Source of the DNA: Candidatus Woesearchaeota archaeon
Lineage (GTDB): Archaea; Nanobdellota; Nanobdellia; Woesearchaeales; JABGUJ01
Direction: 5' to 3'
Assembly: GCA_018646625.1 (NCBI GenBank)
Contig: JABGUJ010000001.1
Span: 441,534-505,533 of the forward strand
Length of the DNA: 64,000 nt
Shown here: positions 8,448 to 16,593 of the stretch, one piece after another
How the letters are laid out: each line of letters opens with the position of its first letter
Position numbering within the stretch: the stretch's first letter is position 1
Position numbers and translations under genes: made by a program
The notes under the pieces: model-generated
The model's database searches: none
What the model was told of the DNA's origin: nothing
The model's input: only the letters and a program-made list of their open reading frames with translations

Positions 8448-9381
8448 TCTTCTTCGTCCTCAATTTTATTTTAGGTTTTTTCATTCCTAATAATTTCCGT
8501 AAATCAAACTTCTTTGTTGTAGAAGTTTCACCAAAAATACCTTGCGGTCTAAATATCATCATAAGTATCAAAGATACACTATAAATCATCTGCCTTAGTG
8601 CTGCCGCCGCTGAACTTGGCAGGCTTATGAATCGTAATGGCTCTGGCAATATTACCAGAATGATTGCACCAACCACGGAACCAATAATTGAACCTGCTCC
8701 TCCCAAAACAACCATACACAACATCAACACAGTTTCCATCAATGTAAACGTAGATGGATCAATAAATGTAATATAATGCGCATACAAACTACCCGCAACA
8801 CCTGCAAACATTGCAGACAAAGTTAATGCTTGAAGCTTGTACTTAACAACATTTTTACCTAATGATTTCGCAGCAATCTCATCTTCTCTGATAGACTTCA
8901 ACACTCTGCCAAATGGAGACTTAACCAACCTATTCACGATAACGACAGTAATTATTGCAACCACAACAACCAACAACAAATACATATCAATACTTGCAAA
9001 TTGAACTCCGAATAACGAAGGTTTAGGTATGCCTGGTAATCCTAACGGACCTCTAGTTAATCCAGTCCAATTTTTCATTACCGCCCGAATAATTTCTCCA
9101 AAACCTAAGGTGGCAATAGCTAAATAATCTCCTCTTAATCTTAAACAAGGCACTCCCACCATAAATCCAAAAAGTCCCGCCATTATCGCCGAAGCAATTA
9201 AAGCAATCCACCAAGGAACACCTGCAAGAGTTAGCAAAGCAGAAGTGTACGCGCCAATACCATAAAATGCGGCATGACCTATGTTAAACAATCCAGTAAA
9301 ACCTACCGCTAAGTTTAAACTTATACTAAGAACTACGTATATCCCACACAAAACTGCGATGTGAAGTAAATAGTCGTACAT
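8440..9381 (-). CDS. livM: Branched-chain amino acid type ABC transporter permease LivM
   Basis: Membrane permease of 313 residues with about eight hydrophobic helices. Hallmarks of LivM are GFTGLFNIGHAAFYGIGAY near residue 28, the cytoplasmic coupling loop FGRVLKSIREDEIAAKSLG, and GGAGSIIGSVVGA. The tail is Lys-rich. It lies 3 nt after livH and overlaps livG. Confidence 0.93.
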   Translation of the reverse strand: MYDYLLHIAVLCGIYVVLSISLNLAVGFTGLFNIGHAAFYGIGAYTSALLTLAGVPWWIALIASAIMAGLFGFMVGVPCLRLRGDYLAIATLGFGEIIRAVMKNWTGLTRGPLGLPGIPKPSLFGVQFASIDMYLLLVVVVAIITVVIVNRLVKSPFGRVLKSIREDEIAAKSLGKNVVKYKLQALTLSAMFAGVAGSLYAHYITFIDPSTFTLMETVLMLCMVVLGGAGSIIGSVVGAIILVILPEPLRFISLPSSAAAALRQMIYSVSLILMMIFRPQGIFGETSTTKKFDLRKLLGMKKPKIKLRTKKNA

Positions 9382-9384
9382 TCT

Positions 9385-10275
9385 TTATTCTCCCTGTGCT
9401 CTTATATCTTCTTCTCTTCCTGAGCCAAATATTCCGCTAGGTTTGAAGATAAGCATGATAACTAATATTACAAATGCGATTGCATCTTTATATCCTGAAG
9501 GAATAAACCAAATTCCAATATTCTCTACTAGTCCAATTAACAACGCACCAACAACTGCACCCCAAATATTACCAATTCCTCCAACAACTGTTGCAGTGAA
9601 CGCTTTAATACCTATAGTCACACCCATTGTAGGTTCCAGATTTTGTTCGATACCAATTAATATACCACCTGCGGCTGCAAGCGCAGAACCAATTGCAAAA
9701 ACAGTTGCAATAACTCTGTCAGTATTAATACCAATAAGTTTAGCCACTTCAAGATTATCTGCAGTAGCTCTCATGGCTTTTCCTAATTTTGTTTTCTTGA
9801 TAAACAACCAAAGCAACAACATTAACACAATAGTTGTGGCAATAATCATTAATTGAGTATCTGTAACAATTGCTCCTAGAATATTATGTCCTTTTGATAT
9901 CTCTCCAGTTCTAAACGTTCTAATTTCTGATCCCCACACTAATAATGCGAGACTTTGTAAGAATATAGATAAAGCGATGGCTGTAATCAATGGCGCTAAC
10001 CTTGTAGATTTTCTTAAAGGCCTATACGCAACCCGTTCAATTATTACACCAACTATTGCACATAATATCATAGATATAATGAATGCAGCAACGATCGGCA
10101 CATGATACACTTTAGCTAGCACATATGCAAAATATGCACCAAGCATGTACACCTCTCCATGTGCAAAATTAATGAACTTCAGAATACCATAAACCATGGT
10201 ATAGCCTAATGCTACAAGCGCATAAATAGAACCAGCGATAATACCATTTGCTATTAATTGTGCTACAATACTCAT
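9385..10275 (-). CDS. livH: Branched-chain amino acid type ABC transporter permease LivH
   Basis: Second permease, 296 residues and about eight helices. LGYTMVYGILKFINFAHGE near the N terminus, the coupling loop KLGKAMRATADNLEVAKLIG and GGIGNIWGAVVGALLIG are LivH signatures. A GGTGG ribosome binding site lies about 10 nt before the ATG. It is the first gene of the tightly packed livHMG-HAD-livF unit. The receptor gene lies 3 kb upstream, beyond four unknown genes. Confidence 0.93.
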   Translation of the reverse strand: MSIVAQLIANGIIAGSIYALVALGYTMVYGILKFINFAHGEVYMLGAYFAYVLAKVYHVPIVAAFIISMILCAIVGVIIERVAYRPLRKSTRLAPLITAIALSIFLQSLALLVWGSEIRTFRTGEISKGHNILGAIVTDTQLMIIATTIVLMLLLWLFIKKTKLGKAMRATADNLEVAKLIGINTDRVIATVFAIGSALAAAGGILIGIEQNLEPTMGVTIGIKAFTATVVGGIGNIWGAVVGALLIGLVENIGIWFIPSGYKDAIAFVILVIMLIFKPSGIFGSGREEDIRAQGE

Positions 10276-10332
10276 TTATCTGCCACCATTTATCCTTTTA
10301 TTACTTTGTTTTTATATCTTATGTTTAAATTA
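10276..10332 (-). promoter_or_regulatory. Probable promoter of livHMG-HAD-livF
   Basis: On the minus strand two TATA-like stretches (about plus 10309-10319 and 10333-10344) precede the GGTGG ribosome binding site and the livH ATG. This would let the permease and ATPase genes be transcribed apart from the upstream unknown genes. Confidence 0.4.
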
Positions 10333-10333
10333 T

Positions 10334-11278
10334 TTATATCTCTCGCTCTGTATCCATATTCATCCTATTCCTCGCAAAGTACACCACCGTACCAACACCC
10401 GGCACAAATGATACTAAATCTACTAACATCATCTCTGCAATTCCTGATGTGTCGTTCGCTTCCAGTATTGTATACATTATAGGATACCATATGGTGCCCA
10501 TAATTGCAAATGTATTGGCTGCTGCCGTAAGTTCACTCTTAAGATCTCTTTCTTCTCTAACAACTGCTAATTTTTGTACCATCCTATTCAATGATCCTCC
10601 GATAAAAAAACTCATACCGAATCTCAATAACGCAGTACTCAGTGCAGTATACGCTAAAGTTTCATTATCTGGAACCATCCCCGCATCTATTATCTCATGA
10701 CCTTTGTGAGTAAAGTCAGCCACTCCAGTATATGTGCCATATACCATTCCCCAAAACGTACCCCAACCATAACTTATCACATTCTTAGAATCATTAAACA
10801 TATCCTTAACGCCTTTCCAAGAATTATCGTACTTCTTCGTCATACCTTTAGCGATAGAATTAGGGGAATTTTTCATTATTTTAATGAATTCATCATACTC
10901 TGCTCTAATTTTGTTCCAAAATTCTCCTTTTGTATCATATTTATTTTGTAATTCTCTACCAACATCTGTAAACACCAATTCAATACTTTTCTCAGCACCA
11001 TTTACTCTTCTATAATAATCTCTTGCGCCTCTAAACACATTTGCAACTTTACTACACAAATCAGAAGATCTTTGATACAGGCCATACGCTGCATACCATT
11101 TATTTTCCCACATATATTTTGCAACTTCAACAGTATCTTTTCCTAGTTGAGAAACGCCTTCTAATGAGTCTGGTCTGACTTTGGTAAAATACTTACACAA
11201 ACTAACTCCGTCTCCAACACATGCCAGATCTCCACCTATTCTATCCTCTAAAGTCGTCTCTGTTGTCATAGTTATCAC
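10334..11278 (-). CDS. Unrecognised membrane-associated protein in the liv cluster
   Basis: No family was recognised. The protein is 314 residues: the first 190 are hydrophilic and helical, then come three hydrophobic stretches (about 205-225, 245-268 and 275-300; the last reads LVDLVSFVPGVGTVVYFA). The predicted arrangement is a cytoplasmic N-terminal domain and a hairpin-type membrane domain near the C terminus. The GTG at 11278 overlaps the preceding stop (TAGTG). An ATG three codons on, at 11269, is equally possible. Position between livK and livH suggests a role linked to this transporter, which is inference from context only. Confidence 0.7.
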   Translation of the reverse strand: MITMTTETTLEDRIGGDLACVGDGVSLCKYFTKVRPDSLEGVSQLGKDTVEVAKYMWENKWYAAYGLYQRSSDLCSKVANVFRGARDYYRRVNGAEKSIELVFTDVGRELQNKYDTKGEFWNKIRAEYDEFIKIMKNSPNSIAKGMTKKYDNSWKGVKDMFNDSKNVISYGWGTFWGMVYGTYTGVADFTHKGHEIIDAGMVPDNETLAYTALSTALLRFGMSFFIGGSLNRMVQKLAVVREERDLKSELTAAANTFAIMGTIWYPIMYTILEANDTSGIAEMMLVDLVSFVPGVGTVVYFARNRMNMDTEREI

Positions 11279-12207
11279 TAATTCTGGCTTCCTCTGGCCG
11301 CACCAGATGGAGGGGAAACTAAATTAGAAGAAACAAAGTTTTCAGCCATAGAAAAAATATCTGCGCCATCTTCACCAGGATGTTGCATCAAAGCATATTG
11401 AGTGAGTCTAGTCACTAGTGCTTCTCTTTCTTTGGGGTTATAAACTGTAACGCCTGCATTACGAAAATACTCTCCGGCATATAACTCAGCTATACTTCGC
11501 AGAGGACCATCTACATCATATTTTGGATGACGATCTTTGGTCTTCTTAACTGTCGTATCAACCATATCTGCTTTAGATTTATCTTCGATCTCAGTTATTG
11601 TAGAATCACCTAGCAATGTATTGGCAAAGTAATTCAATAAATGTAATCCTACTGCGGGACTTAACTCACAGCCAAATCCTCCTCTATCTTCTAAACCTCT
11701 AAAGTATGCATCTCTTTTCGCAGCAACATCGTCAGGTATTGCAGAATCATACATAATATCCCAGTTAACTGCGATATGTTCATCATCAATACGATTTCCA
11801 CTCATTATTTGTACAGTAAATCTTCCCGTACCAAAGTCCTCGCCAAATGCTGCTCTAAAATATTTATCTTCCATCCGTCTTTCCAGACTAAAAGCATAGC
11901 CTTTATCATCTTGGAAATTGAATACTAATCCTCCAATTGTGCCGTCTTCATCAAGAACTAAAGGGACCATTGTAGGCATCCCGTTCATCATTCCAGGAAT
12001 TGGTGGCGGACCCATGATTTGTAATTGACCGCCAGGATAGTTTATACCGTCGATTTTAGAAAACTGTTCGAGAAAAATTGAATAAGCGGCTTGAACTGGA
12101 AAAGTTTGACAACAATGAATATTAAATCGTCTAGCATAATCTCTTGCTTTAGTTACTAGATCGTCTATAGTAATATCGTCGCTCATTCCATCTTCTATAA
12201 TTTTCAT
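11278..12207 (-). CDS. Unrecognised soluble protein in the liv cluster
   Basis: A 309-residue protein without signal peptide or membrane helix. The N terminus (MKIIED... DITIDDL) resembles that of the next upstream gene (MKILEQ... VTIDDF), so the two may be distant paralogues with the same leading element. A Gly/Pro/Met-rich patch (MGPPPIPGMMNGMP) lies near residue 85, followed by a probable beta-rich middle. No catalytic motif was seen. A GGAGTTG ribosome binding site precedes the ATG. The gene directly follows a hairpin/T-run terminator, so it may be expressed at a lower level than the gene before it. Confidence 0.7.
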   Translation of the reverse strand: MKIIEDGMSDDITIDDLVTKARDYARRFNIHCCQTFPVQAAYSIFLEQFSKIDGINYPGGQLQIMGPPPIPGMMNGMPTMVPLVLDEDGTIGGLVFNFQDDKGYAFSLERRMEDKYFRAAFGEDFGTGRFTVQIMSGNRIDDEHIAVNWDIMYDSAIPDDVAAKRDAYFRGLEDRGGFGCELSPAVGLHLLNYFANTLLGDSTITEIEDKSKADMVDTTVKKTKDRHPKYDVDGPLRSIAELYAGEYFRNAGVTVYNPKEREALVTRLTQYALMQHPGEDGADIFSMAENFVSSNLVSPPSGAARGSQN

Positions 12208-12227
12208 TTTTCAACTCCAAAAAATCA

Positions 12228-12252
12228 ATAAAAAAGAGCAGAATTACTGCTC
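12228..12252 (-). terminator. Hairpin plus T-run terminator overlapping a stop codon
   Basis: On the minus strand GAGCAG-TAATT-CTGCTC (12236-12252) is a perfect 6-bp hairpin followed directly by six T residues. The loop contains the TAA stop codon of the 196-residue gene. It looks like an intrinsic terminator or partial attenuator between two genes of the cluster. Confidence 0.6.
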
Positions 12253-12834
12253 GTAAAACATATTCAATCCATTCTGCATAAAGCCTAGAGCAGTCGCAGG
12301 GGTTAGTAAAACAACACTAGTTCCTTGCTTAGCAATTGCTTTAGCTTGCTCATCAAGATGTGGTCTGTTCAAATGGAAGTAAACCATACTCTCTAGAACT
12401 GGATCGCCCATAGGATTTTCCTGCTTACTTGTTAAACGAACGCCCGCAGGTTGAGAAGATCCAGCAACTCTAAAATTATTATTAGTCATAATTTTATTTG
12501 CAGTTTCAACTCTTATCTCAAATGCACCATGAGCTGCAGGAGCATCATCACATAAATATGAGATTGAAAGATATTTTTCTCCATCTTTAGCAATTACAAC
12601 ATCAAAACCATGTTTTGCCAAGATTCCTGTCTGATCGGGACCTGCTAATTGGGTGTGCATTACAGTATACTCGCCATCGCCTTTAACTTCTGCAAGTCGC
12701 TTAGCTAAATACTCTGCACCTTCTTCTATCGGAGTTCCTTCACGAACATCCGCATTGATCTTATCAACAACTCCTCTTACACCTGCAAGAAAGTCATCAA
12801 TAGTAACTTCTCCTTTTTGTTCTAATATTTTCAT
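12244..12834 (-). CDS. Unrecognised soluble protein in the liv cluster
   Basis: A 196-residue protein, predicted cytoplasmic and alpha/beta, without a recognised domain. Its start MKILEQKGEVTIDDF echoes the following gene. An AGGAGG ribosome binding site (12845-12850, minus strand) lies 11 nt before the ATG, among the strongest in the window. The leader upstream of it can fold and carries a CCTCC that could mask that site. The coding end is folded into a terminator hairpin. Strong translation signals around an unknown gene suggest an abundant, regulated product. Confidence 0.72.
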   Translation of the reverse strand: MKILEQKGEVTIDDFLAGVRGVVDKINADVREGTPIEEGAEYLAKRLAEVKGDGEYTVMHTQLAGPDQTGILAKHGFDVVIAKDGEKYLSISYLCDDAPAAHGAFEIRVETANKIMTNNNFRVAGSSQPAGVRLTSKQENPMGDPVLESMVYFHLNRPHLDEQAKAIAKQGTSVVLLTPATALGFMQNGLNMFYEQ

Positions 12835-12844
12835 TTTCTATTTT

Positions 12845-12928
12845 CCTCCTAATGAATATAAAATCAGCAAGGGGTGAAAGCTTTAACGGAGGTCTTAGCC
12901 GTAGAATCCTCGTTGTCCCCTCGCTGAT
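12845..12928 (-). promoter_or_regulatory. Structured leader with possible ribosome-binding-site switch
   Basis: On the minus strand a 12-bp stem joins ATCAGCGAGGGG (12928-12917) to CCCCTTGCTGAT (12874-12863), with a single G-U pair on that strand only. A second helix inside pairs AACGAGG with CCT-C-CGTT. The CCTCC of this inner helix (12892-12888) is complementary to the downstream AGGAGG ribosome binding site (12850-12845). The RNA could therefore either form the inner helix and expose the site, or pair with it and hide it. The element fills the whole gap between the two genes. Confidence 0.5.
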
Positions 12929-12935
12929 AATTTGA

Positions 12936-13298
12936 TCATGGATATTTATTCTTCCTCGCGGTATCTAAAACAACATCAAGGCTGCATAAGCCATCTCCGA
13001 AATCATTAACTGCTGCATCAACACCTGCAATTTGTTGAGTTCGCAAATCAAGTTGATCTTTTATTGCCGTAACTCGCTCACCACCTAACTTTTCAAGTGC
13101 TGCTGCATCGACTACGAGATCAAAAACTGAACTCGCCATACCATGTCCTGGAAGACCACTCATTCGCTCAATATATTTAGCAACCGCATCCGGGTCTTCA
13201 CCAACAAACGTATCTTTTTTTGCGGGATAACCAACAGATCCTCGACTAACTTTGTATTGCCCATCTTCCTCTAATTCTATGTAAAAATTAAATGTCAT
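12936..13298 (-). CDS. Small unrecognised protein downstream of livK
   Basis: A 120-residue soluble protein starting MTFNFYIELEEDGQY, with a beta-hairpin-like N terminus and a helical C-terminal half. No signal, membrane helix or known motif was seen. A GGTGGAG ribosome binding site precedes the ATG. It sits between a T-rich stretch after livK and the structured leader of the next gene, all on one strand. Confidence 0.65.
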   Translation of the reverse strand: MTFNFYIELEEDGQYKVSRGSVGYPAKKDTFVGEDPDAVAKYIERMSGLPGHGMASSVFDLVVDAAALEKLGGERVTAIKDQLDLRTQQIAGVDAAVNDFGDGLCSLDVVLDTARKNKYP

Positions 13299-13322
13299 TT
13301 CTATTCTCCACCAATCACCTGT

Positions 13323-13351
13323 AAAAAAGAAATTTTAAAAAAAGAAAAAAA
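13323..13351 (-). terminator. T-rich terminator after livK
   Basis: Directly after the livK stop the minus strand reads three runs of six or seven T residues separated by a few bases. U-rich tracts of this kind end transcription in archaea without a hairpin. It could let livK be made in excess over the genes that follow. Confidence 0.45.
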
Positions 13352-15493
13352 TTAAGCAAGAGTAATTATCTCGCCGTTTTTCTTGACTTTAATTACTGCA
13401 TCACTTTGCACAATTCCGTCAGAATCTACATAGATATCTCCTAAGTTTCCTTTAAACTTAAATGTGGAAAGTTCGTCGACAAATGCTTCTTTGTCCTTAC
13501 CAACTTTCTCGAAGATATCTATTAAGATCAAACCCCAATCATATGCGTTTGGTGAACCTAATACAGGCTCTTTACCATACTTAGCTTCGTAAGCTTTTCT
13601 ATAATCTGGAGTTCCATCGGAACCTGTTGCAAACCAAAGACCTTCGAACACGTCGTTAGGATCTTCTTCGAGCTCAAAAGTTTCAACACCTGTGATCTCT
13701 GCATCCCAACCTGCTTCTCTTATTTGGTTAACAAGCAAAGCCGTATGTCCTGGCAGAGTCATGATAAAAACAGTATCTGCTTCTGCGCCTTTTGCTTTCA
13801 GAATCATAGTTCTAAAATCTTTTTCTTCTGGTTCTACAACAAAATCTTTGATGATGAATCCAGGATTTCTATCTATGATTGCGTCTCTGATTGCGAATGC
13901 GCCTTGCTGATTTTCAGTAAAAGCAACAGCACTAGTTAGTCCTTCTTTTTTGGCTTTAGCAAGATAAGCTTCCGCTTCTGCATCGGGAGTTACCCAATGA
14001 GTAAAGGAATAACGACGATTCTTTACAATATCTGCATCACTTGCAATGTGCAAGATTGGCATTTTATTTTGCTCGCCAAGATCTGCGATTGCATGACCAG
14101 AACCTGAACTAATAGTTATTACGATATCTACATTATCAACACTTGTCAACTTGTGATATGCACTAACCGTTTTAGCTCTTTCAAGTCTGTCATCTTCTGC
14201 GATTAAAACATACTTGTTTCCAGTTTTAGCAGAAAGTTGATCAAACGCTAACTGTAGTGAGTTAACCATTCCTACTCCTAAGAATGCAGCATCTCCTGAT
14301 AGTGGTGCGATGGCTCCAACTTTGATAGTTTCGCCACTCATTGCTGCCTTTTTAGTTTCTGCTTGGCCTTCCAAACGAACAAACTCGCCATTTTCAATTT
14401 TATTCAAAGCAAATGGTTTGTCTATATCTCCGTTAGAATCGAAAGTTATTGTTCCTGAAGCGCCTCTGTAGTTTTGACCAACAACATGCAAACCGTTTTT
14501 AATTTGCTCGCCACTAGTTCCTACTAACTTCATAGATTCTACAATAAGTTTCAGTGCATCGTATGCATTATCTGCAACAATTCCTGGTTCTCTGTCAAAC
14601 TTATTTTCATAAGCAGTTGCGAAACTTGAACTTGTTTCAACCAAAGGACGAGTGTATGCAACACCTTCTACAGAATCTCCTGCAATCTCGATAACTGATG
14701 GATCTTCAAAAATCTCTGGACCGAATACTGGAACATTCCAACCCATTTCTCTAGCTTGTTTAACACCGTGAGCGGCATCTACAGGATAACCTGGGAAAAA
14801 CAAAGCATCTGGATTAGTTGCTTTAAGCTTTGATAACTCTGATCTTTGATCAGTTGCATCTTGCTCATGTGATTCAACACCAACAATTTTTCCGCCTAGT
14901 GCTTCGAATGAATTAGTAAATGCATCCTTTACACCGACACCATAATCATTGTTTACATAAGAAATTGCAACAGTTCTATAACTTGCAGTTTTGTATGCAT
15001 AGTCTGCCAACTTTACACCTTGAAGTGCATCTGATGGCCAATCTCTAAATACATACTCTCCTGCTTCACTAACTCTTGGGTTAGATGAACCTGGACTCAG
15101 CAGAACAACTTTACTAACTTCTGCCATAGGTGCAATAGCTAAAGTACATGAACTTGCAATTGCTCCAACAATGGCTTGAACTTTGTCAACATTGACTAAT
15201 TTGTTCATGGCATTAGTTGCTTCTTTAGGCTCTGCCTTAGAATCTTCAAATATTAATTCGATAGGTCTTCCGTGTACGCCACCTTCTGCATTAATTTCTT
15301 CAGCAGCTAACAAAACACCTTCTCTTGCATTAGTGCCCCACATTGAGGCTCCACCTGTAAGTGGACCAATGAATCCAATTTTAATTGCATCCATTTTCTT
15401 TGATTTAACAACCTCTCCAGTTGGGCTTGAACCACAACCAACAAGACTGATAACTAAAAGCATAACAAGCAACACGCTACATAGCTTTTTCAT
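13352..15493 (-). CDS. livK: Substrate-binding lipoprotein LivK with two fused receptor domains
   Basis: Extracytoplasmic receptor for the Liv-type importer. The 713 residues begin with a lipoprotein signal (hydrophobic 5-19, lipobox LVGC, Cys20). Two Peripla_BP_6-type domains follow in tandem. The first (about 36-375) starts IKIGFIGPLTGGASMWG. The second (about 388-713) starts IKVGAIAPLSGDAAFLG. Both have the family layout, including an Asn/Asp-Tyr-x-x-Gly/Ala-Leu element near their ends. Ordinary LivK proteins have about 370-400 residues and one domain. The copies are strongly diverged, so each may bind a different ligand. A GGAGG ribosome binding site and a leader hairpin precede the start. 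Confidence 0.88.
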   Translation of the reverse strand: MKKLCSVLLVMLLVISLVGCGSSPTGEVVKSKKMDAIKIGFIGPLTGGASMWGTNAREGVLLAAEEINAEGGVHGRPIELIFEDSKAEPKEATNAMNKLVNVDKVQAIVGAIASSCTLAIAPMAEVSKVVLLSPGSSNPRVSEAGEYVFRDWPSDALQGVKLADYAYKTASYRTVAISYVNNDYGVGVKDAFTNSFEALGGKIVGVESHEQDATDQRSELSKLKATNPDALFFPGYPVDAAHGVKQAREMGWNVPVFGPEIFEDPSVIEIAGDSVEGVAYTRPLVETSSSFATAYENKFDREPGIVADNAYDALKLIVESMKLVGTSGEQIKNGLHVVGQNYRGASGTITFDSNGDIDKPFALNKIENGEFVRLEGQAETKKAAMSGETIKVGAIAPLSGDAAFLGVGMVNSLQLAFDQLSAKTGNKYVLIAEDDRLERAKTVSAYHKLTSVDNVDIVITISSGSGHAIADLGEQNKMPILHIASDADIVKNRRYSFTHWVTPDAEAEAYLAKAKKEGLTSAVAFTENQQGAFAIRDAIIDRNPGFIIKDFVVEPEEKDFRTMILKAKGAEADTVFIMTLPGHTALLVNQIREAGWDAEITGVETFELEEDPNDVFEGLWFATGSDGTPDYRKAYEAKYGKEPVLGSPNAYDWGLILIDIFEKVGKDKEAFVDELSTFKFKGNLGDIYVDSDGIVQSDAVIKVKKNGEIITLA

Positions 15494-15500
15494 TTTAAAC

Positions 15501-15600
15501 TAACCTCCGTAAGTTTAACCAAACCACCCCTGGTTTAGTCACTTCGAGGTAGGGAATCTGAAAAAGCCTATTTATAAATTCTTATTATAATTTATATATA
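15501..15600 (-). promoter_or_regulatory. livK promoter region with leader hairpin
   Basis: On the minus strand the leader contains an 8-bp hairpin (15519-15538, arms CTAAACCA and TGGTTTGG, loop GGGG), then GGAGG about 10 nt before the livK ATG. AT-rich TATA-like sequence lies around 15575-15600. The intergenic stretch to 15681 is shared with the divergent AbrB-PhoU gene. Confidence 0.45.
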
Positions 15601-15681
15601 TCTTTATAATTATAAATATTTACAAAAGTTTTAAATATTAAGACATTTCGTAAGCTATAGGGGTTGTTATACTAGAATACG

Positions 15682-16593
15682 ATGAAAAGAAGAGTTGTAG
15701 AACAAGGTGGATTAACACTTATGGTCAGTTTACCTAGAAAATGGGCTAAAAAACACAATCTCAAAAAAGGCGATGAAATAGACCTCAAAGAAGAAGAAGA
15801 AAAAATTGTCATATATGCTGAAGAAAAAGAATCTCCAGTTATGAAGGCAACATTAAACATAACTGACCTAAGACCTATGACTTTCAATTATTGTTTACTT
15901 GGTCTTTACGTTAAAGGTGTAGATGAAATTGAAGTAAGATCTGATGATCTAGACAAATTAAATAAACTTGATTTTCCTGTTAATCAATTAATTGGATACG
16001 AGATCGTTTCTCAAAACCAAAGTTCTGTTCTAATAAAAGATGTATCCACTCTTGCCGAAGGTGAGTTTGATATTATGTTGCGCAGATCATTTCTTATCAT
16101 AACTCAAATGGCTGAAGGACTGTTAGAACTCATGAAAAATAAAGAATGCAATACATCCAGAATCGAACAAATGGATCTAAGCGTAAACAAATTCATGTTT
16201 CTTTGTATGAGGATTGTTCACAAGCTGGGTTGTTCTGAAGAAAGCAAATCAAAAGTATTGTTTTACACTTTACTAACTCTAGAACAACTATCTGATAACT
16301 TAGATGATTTGGCGCAGTACATTAGAGAGAACAAAGTACTATTTCATAAAAAAGCAATTGATTTGTTTGGAATTATTACTGATTTACTTAATCAATATCA
16401 AAAACTATTCTACAAATTTGATCTTCTTAAGTCTGCGGACGTTGAGAATTCTTATAGAGAACTAAAAACCGATTTTGATAAGTATATGGACAAAATTGAA
16501 GACAAAAAACAACTACGCTGTTTAATGTACATGCATACAATTGCCGACCAAATAGTGGAGCTTATTAGAAATCAAAGAATTACAGAACTATAA
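15682..16593 (+). CDS. AbrB/PhoU-domain regulator
   Basis: A 303-residue protein with an N-terminal AbrB/SpoVT swapped-hairpin DNA-binding domain (about 1-45, containing LMVSLPRKWAKKHNLKKGDEI). A mostly helical PhoU-like region (about 110-300) follows. Archaeal proteins of this build are annotated as phosphate-uptake regulators, but no pst genes are here. The gene diverges from livK across a 188-nt AT-rich region, so control of the liv cluster is a reasonable inference. A TATA-like GTTTTAAATATT lies at 15629-15640. It ends 1 nt from the convergent large gene. Confidence 0.85.
   Translation: MKRRVVEQGGLTLMVSLPRKWAKKHNLKKGDEIDLKEEEEKIVIYAEEKESPVMKATLNITDLRPMTFNYCLLGLYVKGVDEIEVRSDDLDKLNKLDFPVNQLIGYEIVSQNQSSVLIKDVSTLAEGEFDIMLRRSFLIITQMAEGLLELMKNKECNTSRIEQMDLSVNKFMFLCMRIVHKLGCSEESKSKVLFYTLLTLEQLSDNLDDLAQYIRENKVLFHKKAIDLFGIITDLLNQYQKLFYKFDLLKSADVENSYRELKTDFDKYMDKIEDKKQLRCLMYMHTIADQIVELIRNQRITEL

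Noticed and set aside
9443-9856. Long open frame opposite livH
   Set aside because: It is antisense to an unambiguous permease gene, has biased composition mirroring the membrane helices and no start signals.
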